From assembly GCA_029204225.1 (NCBI GenBank), contig CM055105.1, positions 13,533,721 to 13,597,720 of the forward strand: a stretch of 64,000 bases of DNA, in the 5' to 3' direction. The notes beneath the pieces were generated by a model that made no database searches, was not told where the DNA came from, and saw only the letters and a program-made list of their open reading frames with translations. Made by a program: the position numbers and the translations under genes. Source of the stretch: Diphasiastrum complanatum. Lineage: Eukaryota; Streptophyta; Lycopodiopsida; Lycopodiales; Lycopodiaceae. Positions 22,301 through 34,072 of this stretch are shown here, one piece after another (positions within the stretch are counted from its first letter, which is position 1; the number at the start of each line of letters is the position of its first letter).

Positions 22301-23629
22301 CATAGAGTTCACTTCGTTATTCATAACAAATAGCCCAGCTCTTATCTATGCACTTATGTTTTCGGGCCAATGAGATCTACAACTCTGGTCTATGCTGTCA
22401 CTTTCATGCCAAAGAAAGACAGGTTCTTTTAGAACTGATGTATGCTCTTACTTTTCAAGCTATTGGCATTCACGTATTTTCATAGCTTTTCTAATGAAAA
22501 GCACATATATTCGAAAATCTTATCAGCCAGTCGATATGTATGTATTTTCACTGCTTTGAATAGAAATCCAAAGTTTTGTGTTTTCGGAGGAAGTCTTATT
22601 CATTCTGTTACATTGTTCATGATATTATCTAATTATTGACGCTTGTAAAAAATGCAAACAAAAGAAATTAGAGTAGGATAAAAGTTCTGTTGATATCTCT
22701 AAGACTCCTTGTTATCTGGTAGACATTTCAAGATAGCTTTCAATAATGCAAAAGTTAAGACTTTGTGAAGGTGATCATCAAATGTGCTTGTGTAGCAATG
22801 TCATGTACTCTAGAGTACATCATTCTATTTTCTGGATGGCAGCCAGCTCGAGTCTTATTAGGGTTGGTCAGTGGTAATTGACATGATGCAAGTGGCATTG
22901 TGGACATGCTTGTGCATTTGACATACACTTAGTCTAGGGTGCTGATGACATGAGTAGGGATGCCAGAAGATCTGGTCCAAGCTCTGCTTGATGACGATAA
23001 TTTTCTAAGACTTTGTGGCATAGGATTGAAGATACATCTCCTTTGTTACGCCGGGTTATATCCTAGACATAACATCAATATATATACTCTATTTGCTTCA
23101 TTCCTCAGCAGGAATGCCAAAGTTTTGCCTGTGGTTCTTTGGGTGCTATGCGCTATTTGCTATATGGCATTAGCCTCAAAATGCAGGGTATTGCAGCAAA
23201 ATCAAGATGACAAAAGTTGATCATATACTAGGGTACAGAATTTTTTATATATTTCAAAACATTCAGAAAGGCTGACAATGTCAACTATGTGTTCAAGAGT
23301 TCTGTGCATGTGGTTTGTATTGTAAATTGCCAGAAGATCATTTTTATCATGCTGTGTAGCTTTGGCAGGCAGGCAAGGCCAGATCATATCACTTATGTGT
23401 TTCAATGAATTTCTGATTAATGTTGATCTCGAATGATCACACAACGTTTCTCACAATGGACAGAGCTAAACAAAAGAGAAAGCTGCTGTAATCGTATTGT
23501 ACAAAAGTGTCCCTTTTCATTTACAGATTGCCACATATATCCTCGTACTGAAAAGTTACGTGCCAAGAAGCTAGTGGTCAGGTCACACCAAGAAGTTCAT
23601 AAAAAGGGCCACATGCCAGAATCCTTTTA
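22301..23629. other. 3' flank of ataxin-3 gene; no gene seen
   Basis: The first few hundred bases are probably 3' UTR. No canonical AATAAA is present close to the stop; AATGAAA occurs at about 22,493. The rest is AT-rich, with no domain-like frame and no clear transposon. Confidence 0.4.
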
Positions 23630-24190
23630 AGGCTTACCATCTAGCAATATTTTACTTTTAAGAAATTCAAACCTTTCTCTAATTAAGCCCTTTGTCACAA
23701 TATCTGCAATCATGTCATGGGTTGGTGGACAGAAATGTAAAGTGAGATTACCGTCTTCCACTAAATCCTGACAAAGCGATTTTATAATGCAATGTGTTTA
23801 TTGCGCTTATGAAAACTTGAATTCCTACTAACAAATGTACATCTTGGTTGTCATTATACAAAATAAAGTCATCTATCATGATTCCTATCTCATCCGTATG
23901 TTGATTTTTTATCATCAAGGTCCCTCCCCAGTTTGAATCTGCAAAGCTTGTCAGGTTCAATTATGTACTCATAGCTGATTACAAAATCCTTTGTCCCCTT
24001 CAAGTAAAGAAGAACTCATTTGGCAGCCAACCAATGGTCAATGCCAGGATTATTTAAGAGTTTACCTTACTTTCCAACGACAGTTGCTATGTCGAGCCTG
24101 GTACAAAGCATCGCATACCTTAATGAACCTACCAGGCTCCTATACATGTACTTCATCATAGACAATTTGACAAATTTTCTTCTTGTGTTA
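23630..24190 (-). pseudogene. Copia RT end and RNase H remnant
   Basis: The minus strand gives the palm/RNase H transition (NPGIDHWLAAK, then LKGTKDFVISYEY at about 23,960-24,000). Farther left it gives the RNase H end (HDMIADIVTKGLIRERFEFL, about 23,650-23,720), a typical Copia tail. Frames are broken several times, and the middle of RNase H is barely readable. Confidence 0.7.
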
Positions 24191-24194
24191 GGGG

Positions 24195-24440
24195 ATCGGA
24201 TGCACTCCCACATCCAATGAAGTACTCAGTGCATGGGCAGGCCGAATGGGTACTACTCTCTATATATACCCTCACCTGTGTCCATAGGAACCATTGAGAG
24301 TCTGCGGCCGTTATGTTGTCGGATTGGTAAGTGCTTACTATCTTTGTGATTTGCCATACTCCCTAGTGCTCAGGGGATAGATCGGACGGTCTAGGTTTGG
24401 TTGGGTCGGTTTCGTCCACTGCACTCCGTTATTGTGTTCT
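24195..24440 (+). repeat. LTR-like fragment
   Basis: Contains a TATA-like ctctatatataccc (about 24,259-24,272). It also holds a string (gatcggacggtctaggtttggttgggtcggttt) resembling the interior of the 7,225-8,187 Gypsy LTR (gatctaggtttggttgggttggttt). Edges are not clear. It is probably the end of a related Gypsy LTR. Confidence 0.45.
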
Positions 24441-24441
24441 T

Positions 24442-24775
24442 GGCGCAAAGAAATTCGCTTCTCCTCAGGCACTCTATGCAGACCAAAATAACTGTTCCAC
24501 CTGTTAATCCATGACTCCACTACTGCCGGTTGCTTGAACTTCTTGTCCGCTGTAAAACCTTCTGGCTGAAAATCTAAGTGTGACGCGGATGCCGCATCAT
24601 GCTTAGATAACAGAAATTTGATTTATTCATCCTGCTGCTTGTTACTCTGGTGGATTTCTAGCAGTGCTTTGCCTATCACATCCAAAATAGATTGCGGACC
24701 ATTGTCCGGGCTTCCCACACTTCATACCGGTGATGGAACTCCCTCACCGAATAATTCATGTTCCATGTCGGCCAT
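24442..24775 (-). pseudogene. Gypsy gag N-terminus
   Basis: The minus strand starts MADMEHELFGEGVPSPV (24,773), has a stop, then continues to QPAVVESWINRWNSYFGL and VPEEKRISL near 24,450. A Trp/Tyr/Phe-containing helix of this kind is typical of Ty3/Gypsy gag proteins. Two stops are visible. It ends at the LTR-like fragment. Confidence 0.55.
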
Positions 24776-24909
24776 AACTACCAACACAACATAGAATTTT
24801 GATAAGAAATGTGAAAACCGTCCAGAACTCACAAAAAAAAAAACTTCCATTAAACCCAAAAACTCGAAATTTGACCCACACTACACTGAATATCCGGTAG
24901 TGTTAGAGA

Positions 24910-24932
24910 CCCCCCCCCCCCCCCCCCCCCTT
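24910..24932. repeat. Poly-C tract (23 bp)
   Basis: An uninterrupted C run. Similar runs occur at 31,783-31,799 and 54,199-54,219. Confidence 0.9.
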
Positions 24933-24959
24933 CTCAACTTCACCCTAACCCTTCCTCCT

Positions 24960-25320
24960 CATTGCCCGACGGCCAACCACCCGAGAGCCTGCTACCCGAG
25001 GAAGGAGGCGCCAGTCACTTGGGATGCTTTTCGGGATGTATTCTTGAAAGCATTTATGACTGTGGATGAGAGGGACTCATATCGGCATTTTGTTGAGCTC
25101 AAGATGGGGTCGCGTGACTTGGACAAATATGTCCAAGAGTTCATGGACCTTCTAATTAAAGGGCCACATTTTCCAAAAAAGTACGCTGAGTGGCAATTCG
25201 TGAATGGGTTGCCAACAGACTTTCAAAATGAATGCAAGCACAATTCTTTGAACTTGTTGGAGGATGCCATTCGGATTGCACAAGTGTATGATCAGACGGT
25301 GGTAGCTTCTAGGAAATCGG
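24960..25320 (+). pseudogene. Gypsy gag core
   Basis: The frame reads VTWDAFRDVFLKAFMTVDER, FVELKMGSRDLDKYVQEF, HFPKKYAEWQFVNGLP and LLEDAIRIAQVYDQTV, a textbook retrotransposon gag (capsid) region of Ty3/Gypsy. The beginning lies beyond a poly-C tract and a proline-coding stretch that is probably not native. It is truncated after 25,320 at the Copia integrase remnant. Confidence 0.8.
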
Positions 25321-25324
25321 GACA

Positions 25325-25960
25325 TGAACATTCCTGTTAGTAAAAACTTTACAAGTGTCTATATTGTATATTCTATACATTCCATCAGAAGTACAATAGC
25401 CAACAAAAATAGTCTTGAACGAATGCTCATCTAATTTCTTTCTGTTTTCCTTTGGGACATGAGCATAAGCAGTGTATCCGAATATTCTCAAATGTTTTAA
25501 TGAAGGTTTGAATCATGTCCAAACTTCATGATGAGTTTTGCTGTCAGGTAAGCCTTTAGTTATACATTGATTTCTGCACGTAAGCTGTTGTTGATACAAC
25601 ATGTTGCCAAAATGATTTGGGCAACGAAGCATGAGTTATCATGCATTTGGCAGATTCGACTAAGGTCCTGTTCTTCCTTTCTGCCAGTTTGTGATTTAGA
25701 AGATATACAGTAGTTCTTTTTGAGTAGTCATCTATAAATGTAATAAAGAATTTAGCACCAAGCAATGATGGTGTTTGCATTGGGCCACATATATCAGTAT
25801 GTACAATGTCTAGCAAATCTTTAGAAATGTGTTCTTGATTTGACTTAAATGGCCTTCTTGCCTGCTTTCCTATGATACAACTTTGGCAGAGATAGGAGGG
25901 TCGACAATTTGATAGTCTAAATCATAATGATAAGTTGCTAGATATATATACACGACTAAA
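25325..25960 (-). pseudogene. Copia integrase remnant
   Basis: From 25,930 leftward: zinc-binding end (CQSCIIGKQARRPFKSNQ), core start (LDIVHTDICGPM, FFITFIDDYSKRTTVYL), then an internal jump from YLLNHK to LAERKNRTLVESAKC, deleting the middle of the core. It resumes with MRIFGYTAYAHVPKENRKKL to 25,330. The second catalytic Asp region is lost. It relates to the family of elements I-III. Confidence 0.85.
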
Positions 25961-26620
25961 TAATTAAAAGAATGGTTAATCTGTACTTTACAATTAGGTC
26001 AAGACGCTACATGTTGTTGGCAGTCGCCCTCGGACAATATTTGGAGATTTTGTCCAGTCGTGATGTAGTGTACTTGATGATCCGTCATCATTTGGATTGA
26101 GGCCGATTGTTTGGAGATGGTCGAACTATCGAGGATAGCCGAACAATTGAGGATGGCTGAATAGCTGTTGATGGCTGAGTTGTGGAGATGGCCAAACTAT
26201 CGGGTAGACATTGTCGCCGATTCCTTTGTAGTTCTGCAGACTGTCAGTAAACATGTGTATTTTCGCAGAGTATGCGACTGTACAAGTATTTACAATAGCT
26301 GGTGAATGGATCTAGATTAGCAGGGAGATAGGGATGGCGAGGATAGAAATCCAACACAACCTCACGATGACACTTGGCATGCCACTACCTAACTAGCTTT
26401 TGTCTTCTTTCACATTGCTTCTTGAAACAAGCTATTTTATGACACGAATGAACTAATGCAACTAAGCCTGCTATTCACACGTGGGAACATGCTCCACACA
26501 TTTGATATTGACATATGTACATGAAATTGAGAATTCGTCAAGCTATTATTTGCATATTCTTGACACTCCTCAAAAAATAGCTTGATAAGTATGCTAGTTC
26601 TATTCAAAATTTAAGGAGCG
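25961..26620. other. Non-coding, possibly LTR
   Basis: No coding frame. Near 26,110-26,210 the string gatggccgaacta(t)cga recurs several times with variation, as in LTR enhancer repeats. No edges can be defined. Confidence 0.35.
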
Positions 26621-26624
26621 AATC

Positions 26625-27455
26625 TTAATTATGGATTTGAGATTTGGGTTCCATCACATCTGCATTGTGATTAGCTCTCATGCAAACATCAAGATTGGAA
26701 AGCTTACCATCTCTAACTTTGGTAATGACATTTCCTTTCTTGATGATAATGCAAGCATTGCAATCAAACTTGACATCACATCCATTTTCAATCAATTGAC
26801 TTACACTCAGCAAGATTTTAGATATTGAAAGAACATACAAGACTCTCTTGAAGTTTTGCCCTCCTTCTTGACTCAAGCCAAATAGGAATTGTTCCTATTC
26901 CTTGAATCTCACATTTACCACCATTTGTAGCAAGAATGAACTTCTTAGAAATTGAATATGGTGAAAATGTAGAGTAATACTTCCTTTTGCCTTAAGATGT
27001 GAGAGCTCTCCCCACTATCAATCCACCAAGGATCTTCCTCCATGAAACTTGATGATGTACACATGGATGCCATGAGTGACTCCTCATAGAAGCCATCTCC
27101 TCTTGGTTGTTGAAGCTCACTTGCTTATGTTCTTGCTTTTTTTCATCACTTTTTTTCTTGTAGCACTTCAAGGCAAAATGCCCCTTCTTGAATAAAAGCA
27201 TTTTTGAGATTGGATTTGTCCTTCTTGCTTTTGGTAGATGATGAAGATGATGATTGATCATCATTTTCATCCTTGGCGTTCTTCTTGAATGGTCCTTCTG
27301 CTTTGCCTTTGCCCTTTCCATATCTGAAAAGAGCTTGTGCATCTCCTTCATCCTTGAGGGAGAATTGTCCAAATCTAGACAACACATTAGCTTGCATACT
27401 CTCCTCGGCCAAAAGGACTCTTTGTAGGTCCTCCATAGAAGGAAGCTTTTTTTAA
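26625..27455 (-). pseudogene. Copia gag end, zinc knuckle and protease
   Basis: The frame 27,436-27,146 starts MEDLQRVLLAEESMQANVLS and carries an Asp/Ser-rich linker before the zinc knuckle. A frameshift follows, and the knuckle then reads KKGHFALKCYKKK in the neighbouring frame. Protease text (WWIDSGESSHI-like) is near 27,010, and the post-protease region reads LYVLSISKILLSVSQLIENG. Stops and frameshifts inactivate it. It stops at 27,455; the N-terminal part of gag is missing. Confidence 0.75.
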
Positions 27456-27849
27456 ATTAGTGATTCGTAGGCCAAATTGACATTGGTTTAGTGACATTAG
27501 AAATCGAACAATATTTTGATTTTTTGATTTCAATTGCCTTCTATACTAATAGTGTTTTCATCAAAATTTTTGAATTACTTAAAATGAACTAAAAATAGAG
27601 TTATTCTGAAAATTCAAAATTTCAGTCTTTTTTCTGTTATCTATGAAATGAGTTAGATTAGTGAATTGACTATACTGAGTTTTTTGTCGGTCAAAGTTAG
27701 TCACAGTGTTTTCACTAAAGCTAAGTTATTTCTCGATTATAGATCATTTGAAATTGATTGAAGGAACCAAAAAAAATATTGATTTGCGAGCAGTTTTTAT
27801 TGTTTGACATTTTAACTTTTGGAGTAGAGTACTCCCAGATAGAGAGTTA

Positions 27850-29240
27850 AAATTGACTTTGTTTCATTTTCTCAGTAAATGGCAATGGGCGATGATCTTT
27901 TTTGGTAATGGAATTAAGCTTCAGAAAATCTTGACAAATTCAAATGTTGCCAGTCTTCTTCTGCCTAACATATACAATCTTTTGCAAAGGTGCAACTGTT
28001 TGAACAAGTACAAATCTTTTTGGTGTAAATTTAGGCTTAGAAGGTGTATTGCCTTGTAAAAATGAACGTGATTTATCTCCTTCATTTTTGTAGAAATATA
28101 GTATCTCGCCAGCGGATTGTACTCTACATAGGAAACTTGATTTTGTAGACATTTGTTATGCATATATCCTGTACAGTTACATTTGGTACACCCTAGGTGC
28201 TTTCTTTCGCTTCTCCTTTACCTTTGAAATTTGTACTTGCAAATCATGCATGTGTGATGTTAAATCTGCAATATTCTTTTTCATTCATTTGTCTAGGTGG
28301 TGGTTCAGAGACTATGGATTTCTTCTTCATTCTATTTTTCTTTATTATTCCTTCATCTTTTGAAGAGTCCAAACTGAAAGAACTAAATGAATCAAAACTT
28401 GAATCACATTTATATATAAAATCACTATTTTCAGTCAAAGAGTTATTATGTTTGGATAATTTTTTTTTCAAATTTGGTATTGCTCGTCTCTTCATTGCAA
28501 TAGTATATGTTTCAAAAAGTTTCATTGATTCACTAACATTCAATAAACAATCCATTTGACCTTGGTGACAATATTGATCCATCTTTGACAAGAGTCTTGC
28601 TAATTACCACTCAATTTTCATCGCCACATGATATTCTTTCACTAGCTTGCCAATCAATTTTTGACTTTGCTTGTATACTTCTATAAGGATTCTTTATCCT
28701 TCTTCCATGCAAATTTCAATCGGGCAACCACCCGTGCTGAATATTCGATATCTCGAAACTGCTATAGAAGAGCCTCCTTAAGCTTGCTCCCATGTGTTGA
28801 TTGTGGCTCAATCCATCTCACTATACCAAATTCACACTTGTTTATGCAATAATCTTGGAAAGTTTTGAAGCTTGTCTACCATGGTGCCTTCATTATTGGA
28901 TGCAACAACAGATTTGTATTGTGACATATAGCTATTATCATCTTCAAAGATGTGTCTACTCATATCTGATCTTTGAACTCGATGTAAATCATGGTGCATG
29001 AATATCTATATCTGATTGTAATGAATGAGTAATAAAATCGAATAGTTGCTCAATCGTAGTCTCATATTCCTTAGATGCATTGGGTATTAAATGTCTGTCC
29101 AAAGAAGAGTCCTGAATTGGCTTCAAATATTCTTATGTTAGCTTTCTGTAACACTCAAGTCTAGCGCTCTCTCTCTGGCTTTGCATCTACATCTGACATT
29201 CATTTTCATATGTATTTCTTCAAACTCCATTATGCAAAGA
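27850..29240 (-). pseudogene. Gypsy-like gag remnant
   Basis: Behind a Gypsy-type primer site at 29,251-29,267, minus-strand frames give ARERARLECYRKLTYEYLK-like text with stops. They continue to a 115-codon frame (28,591-28,244) with a Ser/Asp-rich stretch and EPPPRQMNEKEYC. A knuckle-like CTKCNCTGYMHNKC near 28,150-28,190 has Tyr in place of the usual His. A further frame, LYLFKQLHLCKRLYML, runs to about 27,960. The family assignment rests mainly on the primer site and position; I am not certain. Confidence 0.4.
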
Positions 29241-29250
29241 CTTCTATCCC

Positions 29251-29268
29251 CTTCAATGGCGCCAAAAA
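29251..29268 (-). other. Gypsy-type primer-binding site
   Basis: The minus strand reads TTTGGCGCCATTGAAGGGG, close to the TGGCGCCGTTGCCGGGG site used by plant Athila/Tat Gypsy elements. An LTR-edge-like ...TTACGACA lies 11 bases upstream (plus 29,279). Confidence 0.55.
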
Positions 29269-29278
29269 ACGAATCTTA

Positions 29279-31812
29279 TGTCGTAACATGCTCACTAATA
29301 AAAATTATAAGAATTAATGTGGTATAAAATACTATCGTTCCCATAAGAATAGATTATTTAGATTAATTGGAGTTGTAAGGTGTCTTATATGTCTGGATAT
29401 AAAACTTGGTTATCTTCATATATTTGATAGAATAGATAGCCAATACTACCTTTTTGTAGCACAATGTTATGATAAACGATTCGACTTTTTAGAGTTTTAG
29501 ACAACTCTATTGTAATATTTAGACTCCTTAATGGTCACAAAAGTTCGAATTAGTCATCTTTGATAGCAATGGATATTTTTTTATCAAAATTAATTGACCA
29601 AAAGTGTTGCTAAATTTTGTTCTATTTCGTTCAATAGAGTTTTTTTTCCACATTCAAATTCTAGACTTTGCTAAGCATAGCTCAAAACTGGAAAACTATA
29701 TCTAAACGAATTCTAAATAGAGTTTGACATTTAAAAATGGATCTCACTTTCCAAATAGATACCAGCTATACCAAATTTAAAGACTTAGAACTCAGTTCAA
29801 AATCAATATGTAGATAAACAGACTTCAAAGTTTCGTTATATTAGGTGAATCCATATGATATTTCACTTTAGAATAATAAGCAATTAAATAAAGATTACTA
29901 CCTAAGAATTTGAATAAGTTAGATTTTAAACAACGAGTAATGCTTAGTTCCCTAGCATTCGAAATTGATACGACAAAAATAACTAAAGCATGGATTAGAG
30001 TACACATACGCAATTTATATTTCTACTATGCATGACCTTCTTTTCTTCCTACCTCTCCCCCTTTTTAACATGCTTAGGAGAAGTTTCAAAGAAAAGATAT
30101 AAGAAAATCTTGAAAGCCAAAGAAATGTTGCATCATTGTTAGCAAATGCCAATGATGTCTCAACGCAGTGACTAAACCAAAGATCTTCTTCGTTACCAAG
30201 TTTGAGAATTAACCCGTAAATCTAAAAAGGATTTCTTGAAGATTCAAGTAGAGAAAATAATTTTTAAAAACAGTTTCATTAACCATTTTTGTGACATCGT
30301 CCATGGTCAACGGGTAATCAAAATTACCTTCCAAGGAGTCCAAAAAAAGCGGGTTAATTAATGTGTTAAGAAATTCACCATTATATCTTTTATAAAGAAA
30401 TAGCTTGTTGGGTTTCTGGTTTTGAAAATTTGAGATACCAAAAAAGGGGTCATGACCAATATCTCAAACTTCTGACAAAACACCCAGTTTATGATCGATA
30501 GTATTTGGCATCACTAAGACTTACGGCCATACTATGGTCAACTGATCCAGTTAGTTTCAGATCTTCATTTTGGAATTGCATGTGTCCCATACCAGTGGTT
30601 CTTCCTCCACAAAGGCCCTCCACTTCCTGATCAAATTGTCAGAAAAAATAGTACAATTATATGAAGTTTTCAAGAATTATTTACAAATTCCAACTTCAAT
30701 AAAACAATTTCTACTTGAAAGATTCTTTCGCCCCTTTTACAATCTTTACGGTCACCATAAGGATCAAAGTTTTTATGCCTTGAGTGACAAATTTAGAAAT
30801 GGGGAAGAATGAACCGGCTTTTTCTTGTTCTAAACAACAAACAGTCTTGGTACACCCACGGCTTCAAGCACATCAAGAAACAACTTTTTCGTTCCATTTC
30901 AGTTTCCATCCTAGGCTTATGGGCCCTTTCTGGCCATGCAGGATTCTTAAAAAACGACACCTTGGCCAAAAAAATCCAAGAATTCCCGTTCTCGGTTGCC
31001 CATTGCAGTTAATAAAGCGAATACACATTTCGTTAACTGTGCTTTTTTACGGAATTTCACCAAGACTTCAGCCCAGTCACAGTTCTATGGGTTGCACTCT
31101 CTTGAGGCTTGACCCAACGCACCAACGAAATTCGCTTTTGTTTACTCTGGGATGTTGTGCAGCGACAAACGGTTTATCCAGTCATCGACAACTTTCGAGC
31201 TTTATTCACCGGAAAAGTTTTCTGTTTTTAAGCCCAAGTTGTTTTGAATTAATGGCCTATAATTGTCTAAAATGATTTTGCATTCGGTTGTTTCGGTACT
31301 TGTAGCTTTTATAAAGTTCCATAACAGTCTCACCCAAGGTTGAGTTGTTATAAAATCAGGGGGTCCATCATTTTTAGGTGATGCCGGAAAAATTTCCAAG
31401 AAGATGGGAAAATTATCTCCCCTACCGGAACTTTACACATAACCCCTTGCTTTTCTTGGCCAAAAAAAAACATGTTCAGTTAAGAATCATTACGAGTATA
31501 ATTTCTTTTAATAAAGCAATGTCCAAAAAAATGCAATTTTTATAGACCATAATGTGCTTATTAAAATTATACCAATGAATTTAGCAAATGGTATCAAAGC
31601 CATTTTACTACCGAAATACCATGTTGATGCAACCAAATCAAATTTATACAGTTTTCGAGGCGATTAAATTCAACCTTAACTACATTTAAAAAAAAACTAG
31701 TCTATAATGACTACAAGTAGCCCACGGAAACATTAAAATGAAAATTTATAGAAAAAAAAAACGTTAGCAATTATCACCAACACCCCCCCCCCCCCCCCCT
31801 TTCCCCACCCTC

Positions 31813-31907
<95 letters not shown>

Positions 31908-32375
31908 GTGGGAGAGCGCCCACACTCCATTTCCAGAATTTGTTTTGCAAAAAGGTTGGCAGCTGGAGGGCCTCCTGCACGCATTCAGTGGGAGCGCTTA
32001 GGAGCATCCTTCCAATGGGTTTATGATGATTTCACACAAACAGAAAACCCTACTCAGTTTTTGCTTATGCATAAAGGTTTTTATGTGTTTCTACAGCTAT
32101 AAATGTAGATTCCTGGATGGTTTTACAATGCTTTGCATTACCACAAGCCTGAGCATCCCTATTTTTGAAAATAAATAGAGCTTAGACTTGTCTATTTATA
32201 GTTTGAAGCTATTTACCCTTCTTACTGCAATTCAAATAGATAATAGATATAAATAGAATGCATTTATAGTTGGAATGCATTCACCAAAGCATAAACATGT
32301 CTCATTTACAGATTTACATAAAGTAGATTTCTTTATGACTGAAAAACAGGGTAGATGCTGCCCAACTTTTCCCAA
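29279..32375. other. AT-rich stretch, probably partly LTR; no gene called
   Basis: The left end is probably the Gypsy LTR that belongs to the primer site at 29,251, but its outer edge is not visible. Frames between 30,570 and 31,400 are open in several phases (one of 163 codons at 30,784-31,275); their translations show no motif I can name and contain stops when followed further. AT-rich elsewhere. Confidence 0.35.
31783..31904. repeat. Poly-C tract followed by GA microsatellite
   Basis: A C run at 31,783-31,799 and a pure (GA)n tract of about 89 bp at 31,816-31,904. The minus-strand view reads a G run then TGTTGGTGATAA, which could mark a polypurine tract and LTR start, but no partner was found. 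Confidence 0.85.
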
Positions 32376-32379
32376 AAAC

Positions 32380-32517
32380 TAAGAATTTGCAGGTTTGGTC
32401 ATCCTTCACACAAAATAGGCCTCTCAATGATCCAAACCATCCCAATGACTAAGAATTAGCAGGTTTGCCATCCTTCACACAAAATAGGCTTCTCAATGAT
32501 CCAAACCATCCCAATGA
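32380..32517. repeat. Tandem duplication of about 70 bp
   Basis: The unit aagaatt.gcaggtttg..catccttcacacaaaatagg.ctctcaatgatcc is present twice, at about 32,380-32,446 and 32,450-32,517, with few differences. Confidence 0.8.
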
Positions 32518-32559
32518 TGGCCTTACTGGCTCATCAACCTGCAAACCACCGTTAGTTTG

Positions 32560-33085
32560 CTGGGAAATGCAACAAAAAACCTGCAACTCCATAAAAAATC
32601 GCCATGCAAAACCTGTAAATCACCCACCAACCCTCACAACCACTTATTATTCTTTTTTGTGCTTCTTTTTCTGCTTTCCACTGATTCAAGCCAAAAATGG
32701 CTCAATAAAAAGCAAAAGAGAGCCAACAAAACCACCTAAATCATGGTTAAAAAAACAAAAAGCCATAAAAACCAGCCTTTCCACAGGTTGATCCAATTGC
32801 TAACGGAAGAGTGTCCCAAATGAAGTAATCGGCAACATAAGCAATTCAAGAAAACCGAAAATTTGCTTCCTGAAAACCAATATGAAGTGTCTAAACATCG
32901 AACCGATTGTATTCCTGGTAGTACACATACCTCACAACCGATTGCACCTCAAAAAAGTGATTTTCGGAAGAAGAATTCGAATTTTCACCATTCGTTGCTA
33001 CTCTCAGAACAGTGTCAAGATTCCATATCACACAACGGAAAACTCCCACACAATTCAAGATCTCTCTTGAACACAAATCAATACG
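32560..33085 (+). repeat. Repeat X, copy 1
   Basis: This stretch matches the reverse complement of 53,270-53,745. Short plus frames (for example one including VSKHRTDCIPGSTHTSQPIA) are mirrored by a minus frame in the other copy (VSRHRTDFIPGSTHTSQPIA). Conservation of that frame suggests a once-coding segment, but I do not recognise the protein. Its right end joins 27 bases of the Gypsy LTR edge (33,090-33,112, minus orientation). Confidence 0.65.
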
Positions 33086-33287
33086 CTACCCGAGACCAGT
33101 CATGGGCCACGTTCAGAATTCCATAATTCCGTACAATGTCACTTCTGATCTGAAAATCTAGTTTCTATCCTCTTTGATCCAAACTCTTTTCAAGAAAGGT
33201 AAAGAAAACTGATAAACAGCTTTTTTGCTTGAATGGAGCTCACAAATTCTTGCACAAACAGAGATAATAGCATGCAAAGTTTAATTT

Positions 33288-33300
33288 GGCTCTAATACCA
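33288..33300 (-). other. Copia primer-binding site
   Basis: The minus strand reads TGGTATTAGAGCC, one change from the initiator-Met site, at the inner edge of the LTR at 33,301. Confidence 0.8.
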
Positions 33301-34072
33301 CGATAAAATTCCAGCAAGCTCACACGTGTGGAGAATGATCCTCAAGTGTGAATGATCTTGTTAGGCTTTGTGTTTAGCACATAAATTGATTCTAGATTGA
33401 ATGCCAAGGTCTAGTACAAGATTTTATGGCTAAATCACAATCTAGCATGCTAAGAATCAAAGAATAATTGCTCTGAAAAACAAGAGAGAAGAAGTACAAG
33501 AATTCAATGCATTAGCATAAGCCTCTACTCGGGTTAGAGAGAGAAGAGAGAGCAAAATTCAAGCAAATAGTGTAGATCCAATTTGACATGGAATAGCTTC
33601 AAAGCTTGGTTCTTCATCAAAAATAATGAGAGAGTCTACACATATTTATGGAGTTTGGAGTAGCTTGAGGTAGAACTATCTCTCTCCAACTTTCATCCAC
33701 ATCTAAAAGTGAAAACTAGAGAATTAGTGACATTTGTCACTTTACATGCATTTCTACCTACTTTTTCCAAGTGTCAAATTTTCAACTAGAATTGTACAAA
33801 TCATCATGCATGTGTCCAATTCACATTGTGCATGCCTTGCATGTCACTATGGATCACTTACAACCATTGCATGTGATATAGCCTATTCTTGACATTTCTA
33901 TGTCTACATTCTATATGCAAGTTGTATATTACCAACTAGACTTGAAAAACCCATGTAGCTCGAGTTTCTTCTAGGCCAAATTTGGCATTTACAATATGAA
34001 ACAACATATACACATAGAAAAAACTTGGTCAAAAGCCTAAAGTCAAGATAGATGATTTTTAATTTTTCAACA
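33301..34072 (-). repeat. Copia LTR, minus orientation
   Basis: On the minus strand it runs from TGTTGAAAAATT (34,072) to GAATTTTATCG (33,301, expected CA mutated to CG) and is followed by a primer-binding site. It matches 52,250-52,850, which lacks about 170 bp present here (around 33,783-33,955). It lies head-to-head against a plus-strand pol fragment with no gap, which is not a normal element order. Confidence 0.8.

Noticed and set aside
31733-32007. Minus-strand frames rich in Ser-Leu
   Set aside because: They are translations of the GA microsatellite.
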